From: Patiria miniata
Lineage: Eukaryota; Echinodermata; Asteroidea; Valvatida; Asterinidae
DNA length: 64,000 nucleotides
Direction of reading: 5' to 3'
NCBI RefSeq assembly: GCF_015706575.1
Contig: NW_024037059.1
Location: 14,545,730-14,609,729 of the forward strand
Each line of letters opens with the position of its first letter. The stretch's first letter is position 1. Below the pieces are notes generated by a model. The model was not told the origin of the DNA. It worked only from the letters and a program-made list of their open reading frames with translations, and did not search any database. Below, in pieces: positions 26,101-36,376 of the stretch. Both the position numbers and the translations under genes were made by a program.

Positions 26101-29100
26101 GACCAGCTCCAATTCTCTTTGTACCTGACGCACTGACTCACTTGTACCTTGGCCCGCCCCCCATAATTTGCCTCATATGGCTACCTATCGACCCAGGACC
26201 ACATAATTATTGGGCTTTCTGGTTAATGGAAGGATGCTTCTCCCACTGTTTTTTTTTAGAAGAGTAGGACCCTGTCCATGGTTTGGCTACTTCATGATTG
26301 ATTCGTGCTTAATAGCTTCGATCGCAACCTACGTAATGGCGGTTAGTTTTCAGGCTTACTAAAGCCTTGAAACGCTTACAATTAGTAATCTATCAGCTGA
26401 GCGAAATATATTATTGTGTGTTCATAGATGACCTCCATACACGTGTCTCATTTATGCGGTGTATTTTTTTTTATCTTACTCTTTTGTTTGCAGGAATAAA
26501 TACAATCTATGCTCCTTCTCTGTGATAACTTACCTGAATTGTAATGATCTTTGATTGAAGCTGGTCGGTGGTTCGCATCGTTTGGCTAATTGCTCACATC
26601 ATTGTTTTGTATCGCAGGCTGTTGCTACCCTATCCATCTGCTATACGACCTTCATGATGACCTACCACTGGCTCATCGACGCAAGATATCTCTTTCCGCT
26701 CTACCTAAATGTAACAACCATAAAAATATGATTGATTATGCCTTAATACAAGGAAAATAATGTTCACATTAACGAGGCAATTAACAAACGTCATTATTGA
26801 TTATCATAGTGTTGCTTATATAAAAATGTTCCTGGCAAAGAATGAAATAATCTTTCAGCTTTCAACTTCAGTTCCGCTGATTAAACTTGGCATTTCCTTG
26901 CTTGTTGTGACTTTTTCATTTGCATGTCTGATTATTGTTTCTGCTTACAGAAGCTTCGAAACTGTCAAACTGGCCAGAAACCCACGCTATTTCAATGACA
27001 AACAGATCTTTTTAGGAATATGTACGCCTACCTAACCAACAATGTGTGGTCTCACTGCGGTAAAGGTCAATTTCAACTGAAAGTAAATTGTACAATTTGT
27101 TAATCTACAGCCAAGCAGAAAACCCACTGAAGAGGACGAGAATATCGTCAGACACATTACGCGTTTCAACATTGGATACTTTCTGATTTCAATGATAGTG
27201 AGTACAAAATGCTGGAAATAATTATTATCCACTTTGTCTCAACTGTGATAAGTTTCTGTGAAATACAAACTCAACTCGGACACTCTATTAATCTGTAATA
27301 ATAAAGGAAATATTCTCTTTTGTTTTTTTTTTCATTTTCCTCCAACCACTTTCTTCCGGGACCTTGTTCCACAGATTTGTGTGATTCTCTTTTGGATACC
27401 GGGAGTTATTACCAATGTACTGATGGCATTATTAGGACTGAAAAGGGACATAGCTGAAATGTGCATCGTTCCACTCAGAATCCTGACTGCACTTCCAATT
27501 ACAGGTGTGAATTTACATGTCTTGAAAACTTAATTTACAGAGAATTAAAAACAGAAGGAGTAATGACTTACGCATATGGGGAATCATTTAATTTGAAATT
27601 GTTAACCACTGTTTAATGGTCTTTCATTTAGCCAGCACTACTGATCTTGCATGCTTAATTAAAGCCCGAGTCCATCATTTGCAGCTATCCAAAAAGTAAC
27701 TGGCGTAATTATTGTTGAAAAACATACTTGGTTGAAAGATAGTAAGGGGACTAAACTCCCTGTGAAATTATTATTTCTAGCAAGCTGTCTTTTTGAAGAA
27801 ATCAACGAAAGAAGGCCTTTTTTCCAACGGTGTGTCTTAAGAAGCACCGTTGGAAATTTCTGTTAGTAGTTCGTTTTTTTATTCGGCGAAGCGCGCGCAA
27901 GTGTTGGCACGATGCACACGCGCGCGCAGTTGCTATAATTCGTCGGATCTGTGCGCGACATCGCGTAGCTGCAATCGGCTAGTGAGAACGTGTCTCGGAC
28001 GCTGAATTCAGGCCCAATTCAAAACATGATTCAGCAACTTTTGATTTGAAATCGACATCCTAGAATGTTGTTTTTCTCGAAATATACAGCTGAAGCTGAG
28101 CTAAAACTTGTTCAGCACCCTGCTTTGGATTTTGAGCACTTTTCTTGCTTCAAACGAACAAAATGCACAAATTACAAATGATGGACTATACCTTTAAGTT
28201 TACAAAGCTTCAATGTGGTTTATGGCAAATTATGAGAGCTAACTGAAACCTTTAATGGAGGGGGAAAAAGCATTTGCTTGATAGTGGTAACATAACAAAA
28301 CTCTTTTCAAGTTTAGGTCAACTTTAACTGACATTATTTTTTCAAGTTAAAGTCAACTTTAACTGACAAAAGAAATTATAAGCACACACGAATTTAAGCC
28401 AAGTTTATTGAGAGAACGGTACATATTATTTAATCAATACTTTGATTTAATACGAAATACTGCAGATATCTGTGTAAATTTAATTTGGTGACATTCATCA
28501 TGATGAAAGGTCATTGTTTCATATTTGTTATTTTTTTATTTAGTGTCGATCAGAACACACTTTACATCCTGGTTGATGTGTCTCAGGAGAGTTGAAGTCA
28601 CCTACCCTAGTGCAGTAGCACGACTTGTGTTTGCAGTAGCTACAGTCTTCCTGCTACCTCTTTTGGGGTAGGTTGATATTTCAAGAAGACCAAGCAAAGA
28701 CTCCTTAAGAATGTCGTGTGTCTTTACTCTTGGAATTTTTGCTGGACCTGAAGTGCCGGTATATTGACCCCTGACTGACCGAGTCAATGACTGGTCGACC
28801 GACAGAGCGAGTGAATGAGTTACTCAGTGCAAATATCGTCCTTATCTGGGACTTACGGGTCAAGCTAGACTAGGCCTGCCTACATACAGTCTTGTTTTGC
28901 TTAATTCCAATTAAAAGTTACATAAATTTCATCAAAATAGTTGACCTGTTTCTGTCCACGAGTCATTCCCTGTATATAGTATCTGCATTCGGATTGATGA
29001 GACAAATTAATGACATTTTGGAGTAGTTTGCAAAGTTTTCTTTGATTTAACAATGTGTGTGTTCTTTTGTTTCAGTATGCATGGTGCTTCAATGGGCGCC

Positions 29101-29455
29101 TTATCTCTGGTCATCTGCTTCGCAATCGAGATGGTGGCAGTGGTGATTGCAGCTGCTTTCGTCAAGCATTGCAAAAAGGTGAGACACTTTGCGTCATATC
29201 TGGTGTTTATTCAGCTCCTTAGCAATCTTGAAACTTTTTTTTTTAGACACGAGTAAATCCAAATTCGCATTTTTAGATTTAATTTATGCATATTAAAATA
29301 GGTTTATTATTTTCCGATGTTTTTGCATATTTTAACAGTGGCAAAGGTCAGACGAGACGCCTGATTCTCCTACATCCAGTCTCCATTCTTCTATGGATCA
29401 ATTTAATAGCAATTACAGCTATGCAGTCGTATCAAACAAAGAGACAGCTGTATAG
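23079..29455 (+). CDS. ANKH: ANKH-like (progressive ankylosis) membrane exporter, complete 12-exon gene
   Basis: This is a homologue of the vertebrate progressive ankylosis protein, a multipass plasma-membrane protein needed for export of pyrophosphate precursors (ATP, citrate). Twelve exons join in phase to 485 residues plus stop, against about 492 in human. Hydrophobic segments are spread through residues 9-445, as expected for many membrane helices. Human-like motifs appear in order: ASFGIAF and NVSMVLVRSRRDALLALVCM (exon 2), GLLLSHKHSVLV (4), PFLVPILSMYIG and LIGYFKYLH (5), SFWSPLA and LLVARDLAS (6), AVATLS-HWLIDAR (7), EMCIVPLRI (9), HFTSWLM (10), GMHGASMGALSL (11). Exon 12 gives a hydrophilic Ser-rich tail ending ETAV, a class I PDZ-ligand pattern. 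Exons: 23079-23162, 23870-24083, 24424-24542, 24659-24742, 25344-25511, 25881-26015, 26618-26710, 27111-27197, 27375-27504, 28544-28667, 29076-29178, 29339-29455. All introns are GT-AG. Substrate in this animal is inferred from the family. Confidence 0.93.
23324..23794. mobile_element. TTAA-flanked MITE in ANKH intron 1 (family E)
   Basis: The left end reads TTAAAGCGACACTGCGTCCT and the right end, on the other strand, TTAAAGGGGCACTGCGTCCT; both then continue GAAA. The 24-bp inverted ends differ at two positions and are bounded by TTAA on both sides, the target preference of piggyBac-type transposons. The 470-bp interior has no credible gene. It lies wholly inside intron 1. Confidence 0.75.
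23870..24083 (+). CDS. ANKH: ANKH exon 2
   Basis: Acceptor TATCCTCAG, donor GTAAG, ends in phase 1. Encodes residues 29-99 with ALIRGLTPAEN and RSRRDALLALVCM, clear matches to human ALNRG and NSKRD..AVLCM. Confidence 0.93.
24424..24542 (+). CDS. ANKH: ANKH exon 3
   Basis: Acceptor TCGTCACTAG, donor GTAAGT, phase 1 to 0. Residues 100-139, including TVYSLSEDVAVGVNKCMLYL, which aligns with the human region containing [20 protein letters not shown]. Confidence 0.9.
24622..24641 (+). repeat. (TA)n microsatellite before ANKH exon 4
   Basis: About ten TA repeats, ending 17 bases before the exon 4 acceptor AG, so they occupy the usual branch-point and pyrimidine-tract region. Confidence 0.8.
24659..24742 (+). 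CDS. ANKH: ANKH exon 4
   Basis: Acceptor GATGCACAG, donor GTAAGG, phase 0 to 0. Residues 140-167 with GLLLSHKHSVLV, matching human GILLKHKYSFLV. A (TA)n tract ends 17 bases before the acceptor. The open frame reads on into the intron for over 100 codons, which is chance. Confidence 0.92.
24782..24793 (+). repeat. poly-G tract in ANKH intron 4
   Basis: A run of 12 G about 40 bases after the exon 4 donor, of the kind that marks several repeat families in this window. Confidence 0.7.
25344..25511 (+). CDS. ANKH: ANKH exon 5
   Basis: Acceptor TCCCAACAG, donor GTGGGT, phase 0 to 0. Residues 168-223 with RPFLVPILSMYIGMFIRV, matching human EPLLIPILSLYMGALVR, followed by GYFKYLH (human GYYKNIH). 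Confidence 0.93.
25881..26015 (+). CDS. ANKH: ANKH exon 6
   Basis: Acceptor ATCTTGCAG, donor GTGGGA, phase 0 to 0. Residues 224-268 with FSFWSPLAVV and NLLVARDLAS, matching human LSFWWPLALI and NLFVSRDLGG. Confidence 0.93.
26618..26710 (+). CDS. ANKH: ANKH exon 7
   Basis: Acceptor GTATCGCAG, donor GTAACA, phase 0 to 0. Residues 269-299 with AVATLS and YHWLIDARYLFP, matching human AVAILT and YGWLTEIRAVYP. Confidence 0.91.
27111..27197 (+). CDS. ANKH: ANKH exon 8
   Basis: Acceptor TAATCTACAG, donor GTGAGT, phase 0 to 0. Residues 300-328, starting PSRKPTEEDEN. The junction N-PSRK reproduces human NNPSNK, so no exon is missing between 26710 and 27111 despite an open frame in that intron. Confidence 0.88.
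27375..27504 (+). CDS. ANKH: ANKH exon 9
   Basis: Acceptor TTGTTCCACAG, donor GTGTGA, ends in phase 1. Residues 329-371 with AEMCIVPLRILTALPI, matching human AELCVVPLRIFSFFPV. Confidence 0.93.
27659..28197. mobile_element. TTAA-flanked MITE in ANKH intron 9 (family C, full-length)
   Basis: The left end TTAAAGCCCGAGTCCATCAT and the right end, inverted, TTAAAGGTATAGTCCATCAT share TTAA and AGTCCATCATTTG. The element is 539 bp with no gene. Its right third (28015-28197) has an inverted partial copy at 21415-21610. A perfect 12-bp hairpin lies inside at 27821-27856 (TTTCCAACGGTG...CACCGTTGGAAA). Confidence 0.75.
27821..27856. repeat. perfect hairpin inside MITE C
   Basis: TTTCCAACGGTG and CACCGTTGGAAA are perfect 12-bp inverted repeats around a 12-base loop. 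Confidence 0.8.
28544..28667 (+). CDS. ANKH: ANKH exon 10
   Basis: Acceptor TTTTTATTTAG, donor GTAGGT, phase 1 to 2. It continues the previous exon as VSIRTHFTSWLM (human VTVRAHLTGWLM) and ends VFLLPLL-G (human VVLPYLG). Confidence 0.92.
29076..29178 (+). CDS. ANKH: ANKH exon 11
   Basis: Acceptor TTGTTTCAG, donor GTGAGA, phase 2 to 0. Gives GMHGASMGALSL and ends HCKK, matching human GVHGATLGVGSL and the basic end RKQKKK before the cytoplasmic tail. Confidence 0.92.
29339..29455 (+). CDS. ANKH: ANKH exon 12, C-terminal tail and stop
   Basis: Acceptor ATTTTAACAG, phase 0, 38 codons then TAG. The tail is hydrophilic and Ser-rich (WQRSDETPDSPTSSLHSSMD at its start) and ends NKETAV. The tail itself is not conserved in sequence with human, so this exon rests on phase, splice site and length. 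Confidence 0.8.
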   Translation, partial: WQRSDETPDSPTSSLHSSMDQFNSNYSYAVVSNKETAV

Positions 29456-30226
29456 CTGTGGCTTAATTGTACGATTCGTCAGACATTCGGCAGGTGTTTG
29501 ATATCTAATTTTCTAATCCAAAACGATAATAGGATATCCGCACAAATATCGATGCTTTTGTCTTTCTTTGCATTCGCTTTGTATTCTATTCAGCGCAAGA
29601 CTCCGTAATACAACTGAGTTGTACCCTACAGTATTAAGAAAAAACAAGGGACATCTATTCCCAGTGTGACATGCTTCCCTCGGCAAATGTCATATATTGA
29701 TTGGATGTAAAGGATCTTTCAGTTAAGCAAACTTAGTTGCTACACGTACACGAACCTGGTTTTTGTTAGTCCCCACAGACTGTTTTGATGTGTATTTATG
29801 TGAGGCAAGTTATGTGCACGATTGGTCATCATTATGAAAATTGCACAATTCCTATCAAATAATGGTGATTTGGATGTGATAATCTTATTTAATGGTATTT
29901 AATGTTGAATATCTGTATTAAATATTTGTATGTATATATTATTTAAAGTAAACCACTATTTCGAAAAAAAAAATAGAAAAAACGAGCCTCGATTTCTTAA
30001 AAAACGAAAAAGAAAAAGAAAGAGCCTTTATATTGTAGGCCTATATTTAATTTTGTTTTTCAATTTAGAAACGTCTAAAGACTCACTGTAAACTTGTTAT
30101 CGCATTGAAACATTTACCGTACATTTTATGGTGCAAAGCTGCAGATTTTTATATCTACCTAAACTCTAAGCAGTTTGTTTTTCAAGAAAAACATGCACGT
30201 TTTTATTTTGGAATAAAAAAAATAAA
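29456..30226 (+). other. ANKH: probable ANKH 3' UTR with candidate poly(A) signals
   Basis: A/T-rich sequence follows the stop. Overlapping AATAAA hexamers occur at 30212-30217 and 30221-30226 after a T-rich stretch, and are the best candidates for the 3' end. This is inference from position and hexamer only. Confidence 0.4.
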
Positions 30227-31643
30227 CCGTGTTCGAGCAGCGTTCAACTGATATCAACAGCGCCACCACGCTTCGCGTACTCTTCCGTAGATGGTTGAGG
30301 GATTTACACAGCGCCGCCAATCTTCAAGAGCAGGCTCGACGCGAGTCTGCGTCACTTCATAGGACATACGTGATTAATTTACTAACTCGTTTGATGATTA
30401 ATTGACAGGCTAGGCTAGCCTGCTATTTCGGAGGAATCACTCAAAAGCAAGCATGGGCTGAGAACATTCTCCACGTCATTTTGCACCCTCTCAACGAAGC
30501 TAAGAAAAGTTATTTGAGGCAAGTATAGGCTACTGTTTTTCAGGTAAACATGCGGTTGTTCGAGCCTATCTGCTGGTGTTCACCGGGAGTTCAATGAACT
30601 GTTTCGATAACAGCGCAAAAGAAAGAAACTGCTTTTGTCAGTGTAGACCTCTGGTTCCAACTTACACAGACGACCAAAATAAAGAGGAAAACTGAAACCC
30701 CTCGACAAATCCAAAGAAAGTATTCAAACCAATCTTATCCAAGTGAGGAATTAAACTTAAAAAAAAAGTGAAACAAATAAATAATCGACAGGTAATTTTT
30801 GTATCCTTATTCGATTTGCGGTTAGGCAGGATAAATACATATTTTTTTGTCATGCGGTTATGGAACAAGTAATTGTGTCTTTATACGCTGGATGTTGAAA
30901 CCACTGCAAATTGAAAAGTTTGTGATTGAAAGTTTGAGAAACACGACCCTCTGACCTTAAGGGTTTTTTTCTTGTCCGGAAACATGAATGGCTTATACAA
31001 GATGTCAACACGTTAGCAATGAGAGTCGGGTGTCCATTGCCTCGTTCCCCGCGGGTGGGAAGCGCGAATGGGGGCGGCAAACAACACTAACAACATCCTG
31101 GATAGAGGGCGGAGAGGAGGTATAAAAAGATATTTTGTAAGGATATAGACTTCCGCTCAAAACATCAGCAACATGGGCGGTCATCATACTCTTATCGGGA
31201 GGAAATTTAAAGCCCTCCGCGCCTGAGCTAACTCGCGCGGGCACATGACAATATTTGCTTGTCCTTTCGCGCCTGTGTTTCTTCCGTCTTATTTGAAGAG
31301 TTTTATTTCTCGATGTTTGAGGGTGGAGGAATCAATGTAAACATGCTCCCTCCGACTTCCAAAGGGATTACTGAATGAGAAGACAAACAACAAAGTTGAA
31401 AAGTTAAGCATTTGGGAATCGTTCAGTGACGTTCATCCCTCGATGAACAAATCTTAAATCAATAAGATATAAACTCAAACGTGATGCACATTGGTGTTAT
31501 TTTAACTTTTCGGTTGACAACTTCTCAGTGTTGTATTTCAATGTATTGTAGTGCAATAGTTGTGATAGTAATGTTATAGTGATGGCAATTGTTCAACTTT
31601 ACTGAGGTCGCTCCACACTTATTGGCCAGTAGGCCTATAAGAG

Positions 31644-31651
31644 TGACGTCA
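31644..31651. promoter_or_regulatory. perfect CRE palindrome TGACGTCA
   Basis: An exact TGACGTCA, 263 bp from a second identical site. Such pairs are typical of CREB/ATF-responsive elements, but activity is not shown. Confidence 0.35.
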
Positions 31652-31906
31652 TGCATCTTATCAACCAATCATTACAGGGGGCAGATGCTCCTCTCTATCT
31701 GTTGCATTTGTTAAACAAATTAATTTTATCACGGCCGAAAGTCGCCTCATAACTGTAATGTTTTACGACAAGGAAGTGATTAATGAAATATATATTGTTT
31801 ACCTGTCCGTGGCTCGACGGAACATTCGATAAGGTCAAAATCGATACTTATCGACGACTGACTCTTATATCGACAGTCTTCGAAAGTATCAAACAAAACG
31901 TCAGAT

Positions 31907-31914
31907 TGACGTCA
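31907..31914. promoter_or_regulatory. perfect CRE palindrome TGACGTCA
   Basis: The second exact site of the pair, in the context ATTGACGTCACAG. Confidence 0.35.
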
Positions 31915-32453
31915 CAGAACTAATTTTAACAGCGAATCGAAACGTGCGTAGACTTTCTCCGGACATCGACAAGGAAACATTGCAGGGTCACTGCATTTTA
32001 TTTCCCATGAGACGCGATACACACGTACAATGTGCAATATTTCACCTTGACAAGGAACAAGGATTCATCCGCGCAAATTGGGTGGCCCGTAAACACTCAT
32101 TAGGTTCAGTGGTTGATTAAAATACGCACCTGGTGCCCACCTTTATCCATCATCGTGCTTGACGTTTTAACCTTGGTACGATGGACTCTTTCTTGAAATG
32201 GGCGTCTTGACATCTTCCGCATGGAGGATATCCTATGGTACAAAGAAACAGAAATGTTTCCCATTACTTTTTACACGATAGTTTGAACTCTTTAACAGTT
32301 ATGCTACGATAATATAGAATGGTGATTTACGATTAAAATATTTTTCAAATTTTCTGGGGTAAAAATGCTCAAACACACAAAACACAAACAACCCCACTCA
32401 AAAAAAAAATCCTGACATGCAGATTCCATTCATTTTCTTTTTGTCTGTATTAG

Positions 32454-32565
32454 GGACTTGATTGGAAAACACGCAATGTGGGGTTGCAGGCTATAACGGA
32501 GTATACATACAATATTGGCGTTGGAGATAATGACTTTGTCACACGTCAACCTACCTCTGCTTGCC
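32454..32565 (+). CDS. putative exon A of an unidentified plus-strand gene
   Basis: A strong pyrimidine tract and acceptor (TTTTTGTCTGTATTAG) precede 112 bases open in only one frame, followed by donor GTAAGC. The 37 codons start GLDWKTRNVGLQAITEYTYN and end TRQPTSAC, which look like a folded extracellular protein but match no family I can name. It ends in phase 1, compatible with the putative exons at 36323 and 38332. No start codon or signal peptide exon was identified. Chance remains possible. Confidence 0.25.
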
Positions 32566-33165
32566 GTAAGCGAACAATTGATGTTAACTTAAGTAGAAAC
32601 TTTAACTTCTACACTTACGTAAAGCGCATTTCAAGGTTTGGCTAGGAATTTGTTCAAGCGGATCCATAAAACCTGACTTTTTTTTAAACTATACGATTTC
32701 GAGCTACAAATAGTGGAATAGATACTAAAATTCGGTTTGTGGAAAACGCCCCGTGAATCTTATATATGAAGAGGTATATTGACAGCGTTTGATACACCCA
32801 GTCCGTTCCCAGCAGAAAGCTGAGAATTCCGTACTTATAGATTGAAGATGAATTTCTGCACGCAATAGAAGGTATAATCACAGGTGCAGACTTCCGCAGA
32901 GACATGGAGCCCGCATCACAGGACGATTCGTCTTCATTGTTCAAATTTGATGAGCTGAGATGGATTAGGAAGGCTGTCTCGATTGGCGTCAGCATTATAT
33001 TGGTGTATGCAGAGTGTAATCCTGGACTCTTGCTTGATCACGAGGAGATGTCGATACACTTCACTCCATCGTTCTTTATCTCCTACAATCTTATGCATCG
33101 CCCTAAAGGCAACATTTTTAAAGTGTTCCTTCAAACTCAGTAATTCTATGCTGGTATACGGGTAA

Positions 33166-36100
33166 AGATCGCGATGGCAATTTAAAGAAAGATCTCAACG
33201 GATTATAGTATCAAGTCTTTTTGTATAAAATAAATACATGTTTCAATCCATCAATTTCATGGAAATGTATAAGAAAGATTAAAGATGTATCGATATACTG
33301 CAATTACATAGAAACTCTTCCACAGTTCCCTAAAACACCACATCATTCTCCACTTGTTTACCACAGTCACTTTCTTCTGAGTAGCAGCTGAGTGTTGATA
33401 TTCTTGGAACAAGGCTAAGAAGGAGAATCACTTGTTTCTCCTTAAAGGTTCATCCATAATACATAACTTGACGCCTTCGTCTCCTGTGAAATCCGGCTGC
33501 TGATGGAAACGAAGTAGTCCACATCCAGTATAGATGTCTGTTTTGATTCTCCCCTGAACTGAGTTGGATGGATATCATAGCGGGAAGATAGCGGGATAAG
33601 TTAGCAAGAAAATATGTTGATAGTTCACCACAAAAATCTGGTCGACTTGTTAAAGGGATTGCTTGAACATTACAGTCGGGGACCAATTTTAGAAGTATGA
33701 TTAGTGCTTCAACAACCAAATAATTATTTTATTGAAATAAGGTTATATATCCGTTCAAAAATAAAGACCTCTTCAACAATTTGTTGGTCAGTCAGAAATT
33801 CATTTTTTAATTAAGCAGAGGACGAATATATCGCCTTTAAAACACTAGAAAATCTTCCATTTGTTTCCCCATGATCTCGCCGGAGAATAGGAGAAATTAA
33901 TTCCATAAAGTCAATCGGTGCCCGGGGAAATGGATTTCCGTCCGGCCCGCCGTCTTTCCGCTTAAAAGCAAACACTGATGCCCAGGCTGCCTTGAGCCAT
34001 AGTGGTCCGCATTTGAGGATTACCGCGGCCCAGACATAAAAGCTGCATGCAGGATCATTATACAGTTTATTCTTGTCAGGTTCATGGAGAAATGTACACA
34101 TTCAATAGAAAAGGGGTAATGGGAATGGGCCTGCAGGTAGAATACAGAGTAGACATGAATTGGCATGAAAGGATTATTGTAATAATTATGAATTAAAAGC
34201 ACAAAACAAGTTTGCCAGAGTACAGAAATTGCTGCATGCAGTCAATAATGAAAACGACTTACTTGTCACAGTTAATAAATTAGACTTAATTTGCAAATTT
34301 AAAGAAATGAAAGAAAGAGGAAGACAGCAGTAGTAAAAGAAAAAAAGAGAGGTGAATTTCTGTTTTGGGGAAAGGATGAAACAGATTGGCTGCTACCTCT
34401 GATCTGGCCAGCGGGTTGTTTTGAAGCTCGACTAGGGCAACCCTAATGCAACATAGTTGCCAGGAGGGAATTGGTCTGATTGATCTCCAGGTTTCAAGTG
34501 ATGTGTGTCGGACATACAGCTGGTCTAACATGGCAGACAGTCGTGTTTGAACATCTTCCGCAGTTTCCATCCCTCGCGGTGGCTTGTTTTTCAGTTGTAC
34601 CATGAGGCAAGCCTCTTGCTTGCTCCGCGGTTATATCAAGAGGGAGTTGAGCGAACGAGGCAACTGACAACTTGACATGAACAATCATCCAGACCATCAT
34701 GTGCATTTCGGTGTGAAAGTATATACTCTTTACTTTCATGGCAATCCCAGCTAACTTATCGTGTCTGGGACACATTGGGTATGTTGGTTCTAAGGGCTTA
34801 CAAATATTTTCTTACCGGTCTTTGAATAATATTCCAAAGCAAAGTGTATGAAATTGTTGGACGCAGGTGTGTGTACACTCCTATCCATTAAGTTCTCAAT
34901 TACAAAGTTCTCTCCAAATGCAAACGTTCTTGAAGAAAGCAAACAGGGTTCGTCCATGTTCACGGAGTATTTTTCATTCTGCAAGAAATACGGTAAAACC
35001 TGTGGTACCTTGTTTGGTACACGGAACTTTACAGGTGGCACAATCGCAAAAGTTTCTTAACTGATAAAAAGGACCTTTTTGGCTTAACCTTTCACTTGGT
35101 CGTAATTAACAGTAACCTTGATAATTAATTAAAAGTAACCGCGATAAGTCACACAAATGATGCTGAGGCATAACTTGGTCTGCAAATCTCTAAGGTACTA
35201 AACGTTTCATTTAAATGTTAGTCATGCTTGTCAGTTTCACGCCGGTGAAATAGTTTATGCGCCGTGCATTCCTAAAGGCGTCGAATTCTGTCAAATTGTA
35301 ATTGAAGACTGATGCGAGAAGATGGAGAGTGCAAATCGTCTTGAATGTGCCGTTCAGACTCATCAACCCCTCCCCCGAGTCTTGGTATGTGAATGTCGTA
35401 ATTGGATGTGGCAACTCAACCACATCTATCCATTACGCCAATATGCAATCTCACTCTACCATGCTCTATTGACATCCGCCGTTAAAGATGTCAACGTAGA
35501 CATTGTATGGGAGTTGATGAAGCTATTTGAAACGGCAAAACCTGCAATGTTGATCAACCTCTTGATAACATTAACAAAAACAAAACCAAAACACAATCGC
35601 AATAAGATAAGTGAACCAAATATTCAAGGATCATGAAGCTGTTTTCCTTTTGCAACGTCCTCCCTCTATTAGCCTAATAAGTGTTAAGAAACCATGGTGT
35701 ACAAATGATTTTATGACAAAAATATTCACTAAGACGAATCTCTTGATTCGTCATCGTCCAAATCACCTTTGAGGGAGCAAGTGCATGGAGGCCTGTTTCG
35801 GGAGATTATTCTTCTAACTTCGACTTTCTATCAAAATTTAACATTAAAATTGTCGATGTTAATAAGGGCCTATAGCATGTAAAAAGTTTGATGGCTTTTT
35901 AATGTACACAATGAAATCTTCATCATTCCATAGTCAGTGCACCGTAATCCAACCGTTGCAAATATTGATGAGAAACAAAATCACTAGTCATCCGAAAGAG
36001 CTTGGTAATGGGCTTGGTAATCGTGTGGTAATCTCAGCATCAAAATTAAGTCTTTTCTACCTTTGTTTAGGAACTGCTAAATTCAAATTCATTATGCGCA

Positions 36101-36322
36101 TACAGAAAGAGCAGATTCGGATTGCAAATTTGCGTCCCGAATGTTAAATGCCTGTCAAAAAGGGTAAATGTCCCATAGGATTATTTGCACTTACTTGAAA
36201 ATAGACCTACTGGCATAATAGAAACTTTTCCTTTACATAAAGAAACCCAAATCAGTCTGAAAAGGCCATCATTTGGCACTGCGTTCGTTTTCGACGAAAT
36301 CGCACTGTCTTTTTAATTTCAG
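33166..36322. other. unassigned region with overlapping minus-strand open frames
   Basis: Several minus-strand frames of 80-105 codons (33450-33719, 33811-34101, 34286-34603, 34494-34775) cluster here in more GC-balanced sequence but in different frames, without identified homology or consistent splice signals. A TGATTGAT (PBX-HOX type) site lies at 34477-34484. Conserved non-coding sequence is as plausible as coding. Confidence 0.3.
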
Positions 36323-36376
36323 CAGGAGTTTTCACTCTCGAAAAGGGCATTGTTCATGGAGCTGCAACTTCTTCAG
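36323..36376 (+). CDS. putative exon B of the same unidentified gene
   Basis: The acceptor is CTTTTTAATTTCAG and the donor GTAAAT around 54 bases, a phase 1-1 exon reading GVFTLEKGIVHGAATSS. The acceptor is a NAGNAG type (CAGCAG), so three bases are ambiguous. It joins exon A and exon C without a stop. Evidence is splice signals and phase only. Confidence 0.2.

Larger units (their letters stand above)
30227..32453. other. intergenic region with possible promoter-like segment
   Basis: No gene was recognised. A more GC-rich segment at 31000-31260 includes GGGGGCGGC (GC-box-like). Two perfect TGACGTCA sites follow at 31644 and 31907. A 39-codon open frame without ATG at about 30411-30530 sits after GACAG but has no recognised homology. 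Confidence 0.35.

Noticed and set aside
26760..27035. Hydrophobic frame in ANKH intron 7 that could be an extra exon
   Set aside because: Exons 7 and 8 already join in phase with human-like continuity (N-PSRK versus NNPSNK), and the internal acceptors lead to stops in the required frame.
30411..30530. Open segment after GACAG that might be an alternative last exon of ANKH
   Set aside because: Its sequence does not resemble an ANKH tail, and exon 12 at 29339 already supplies a suitable terminus; candidate poly(A) signals lie before it.
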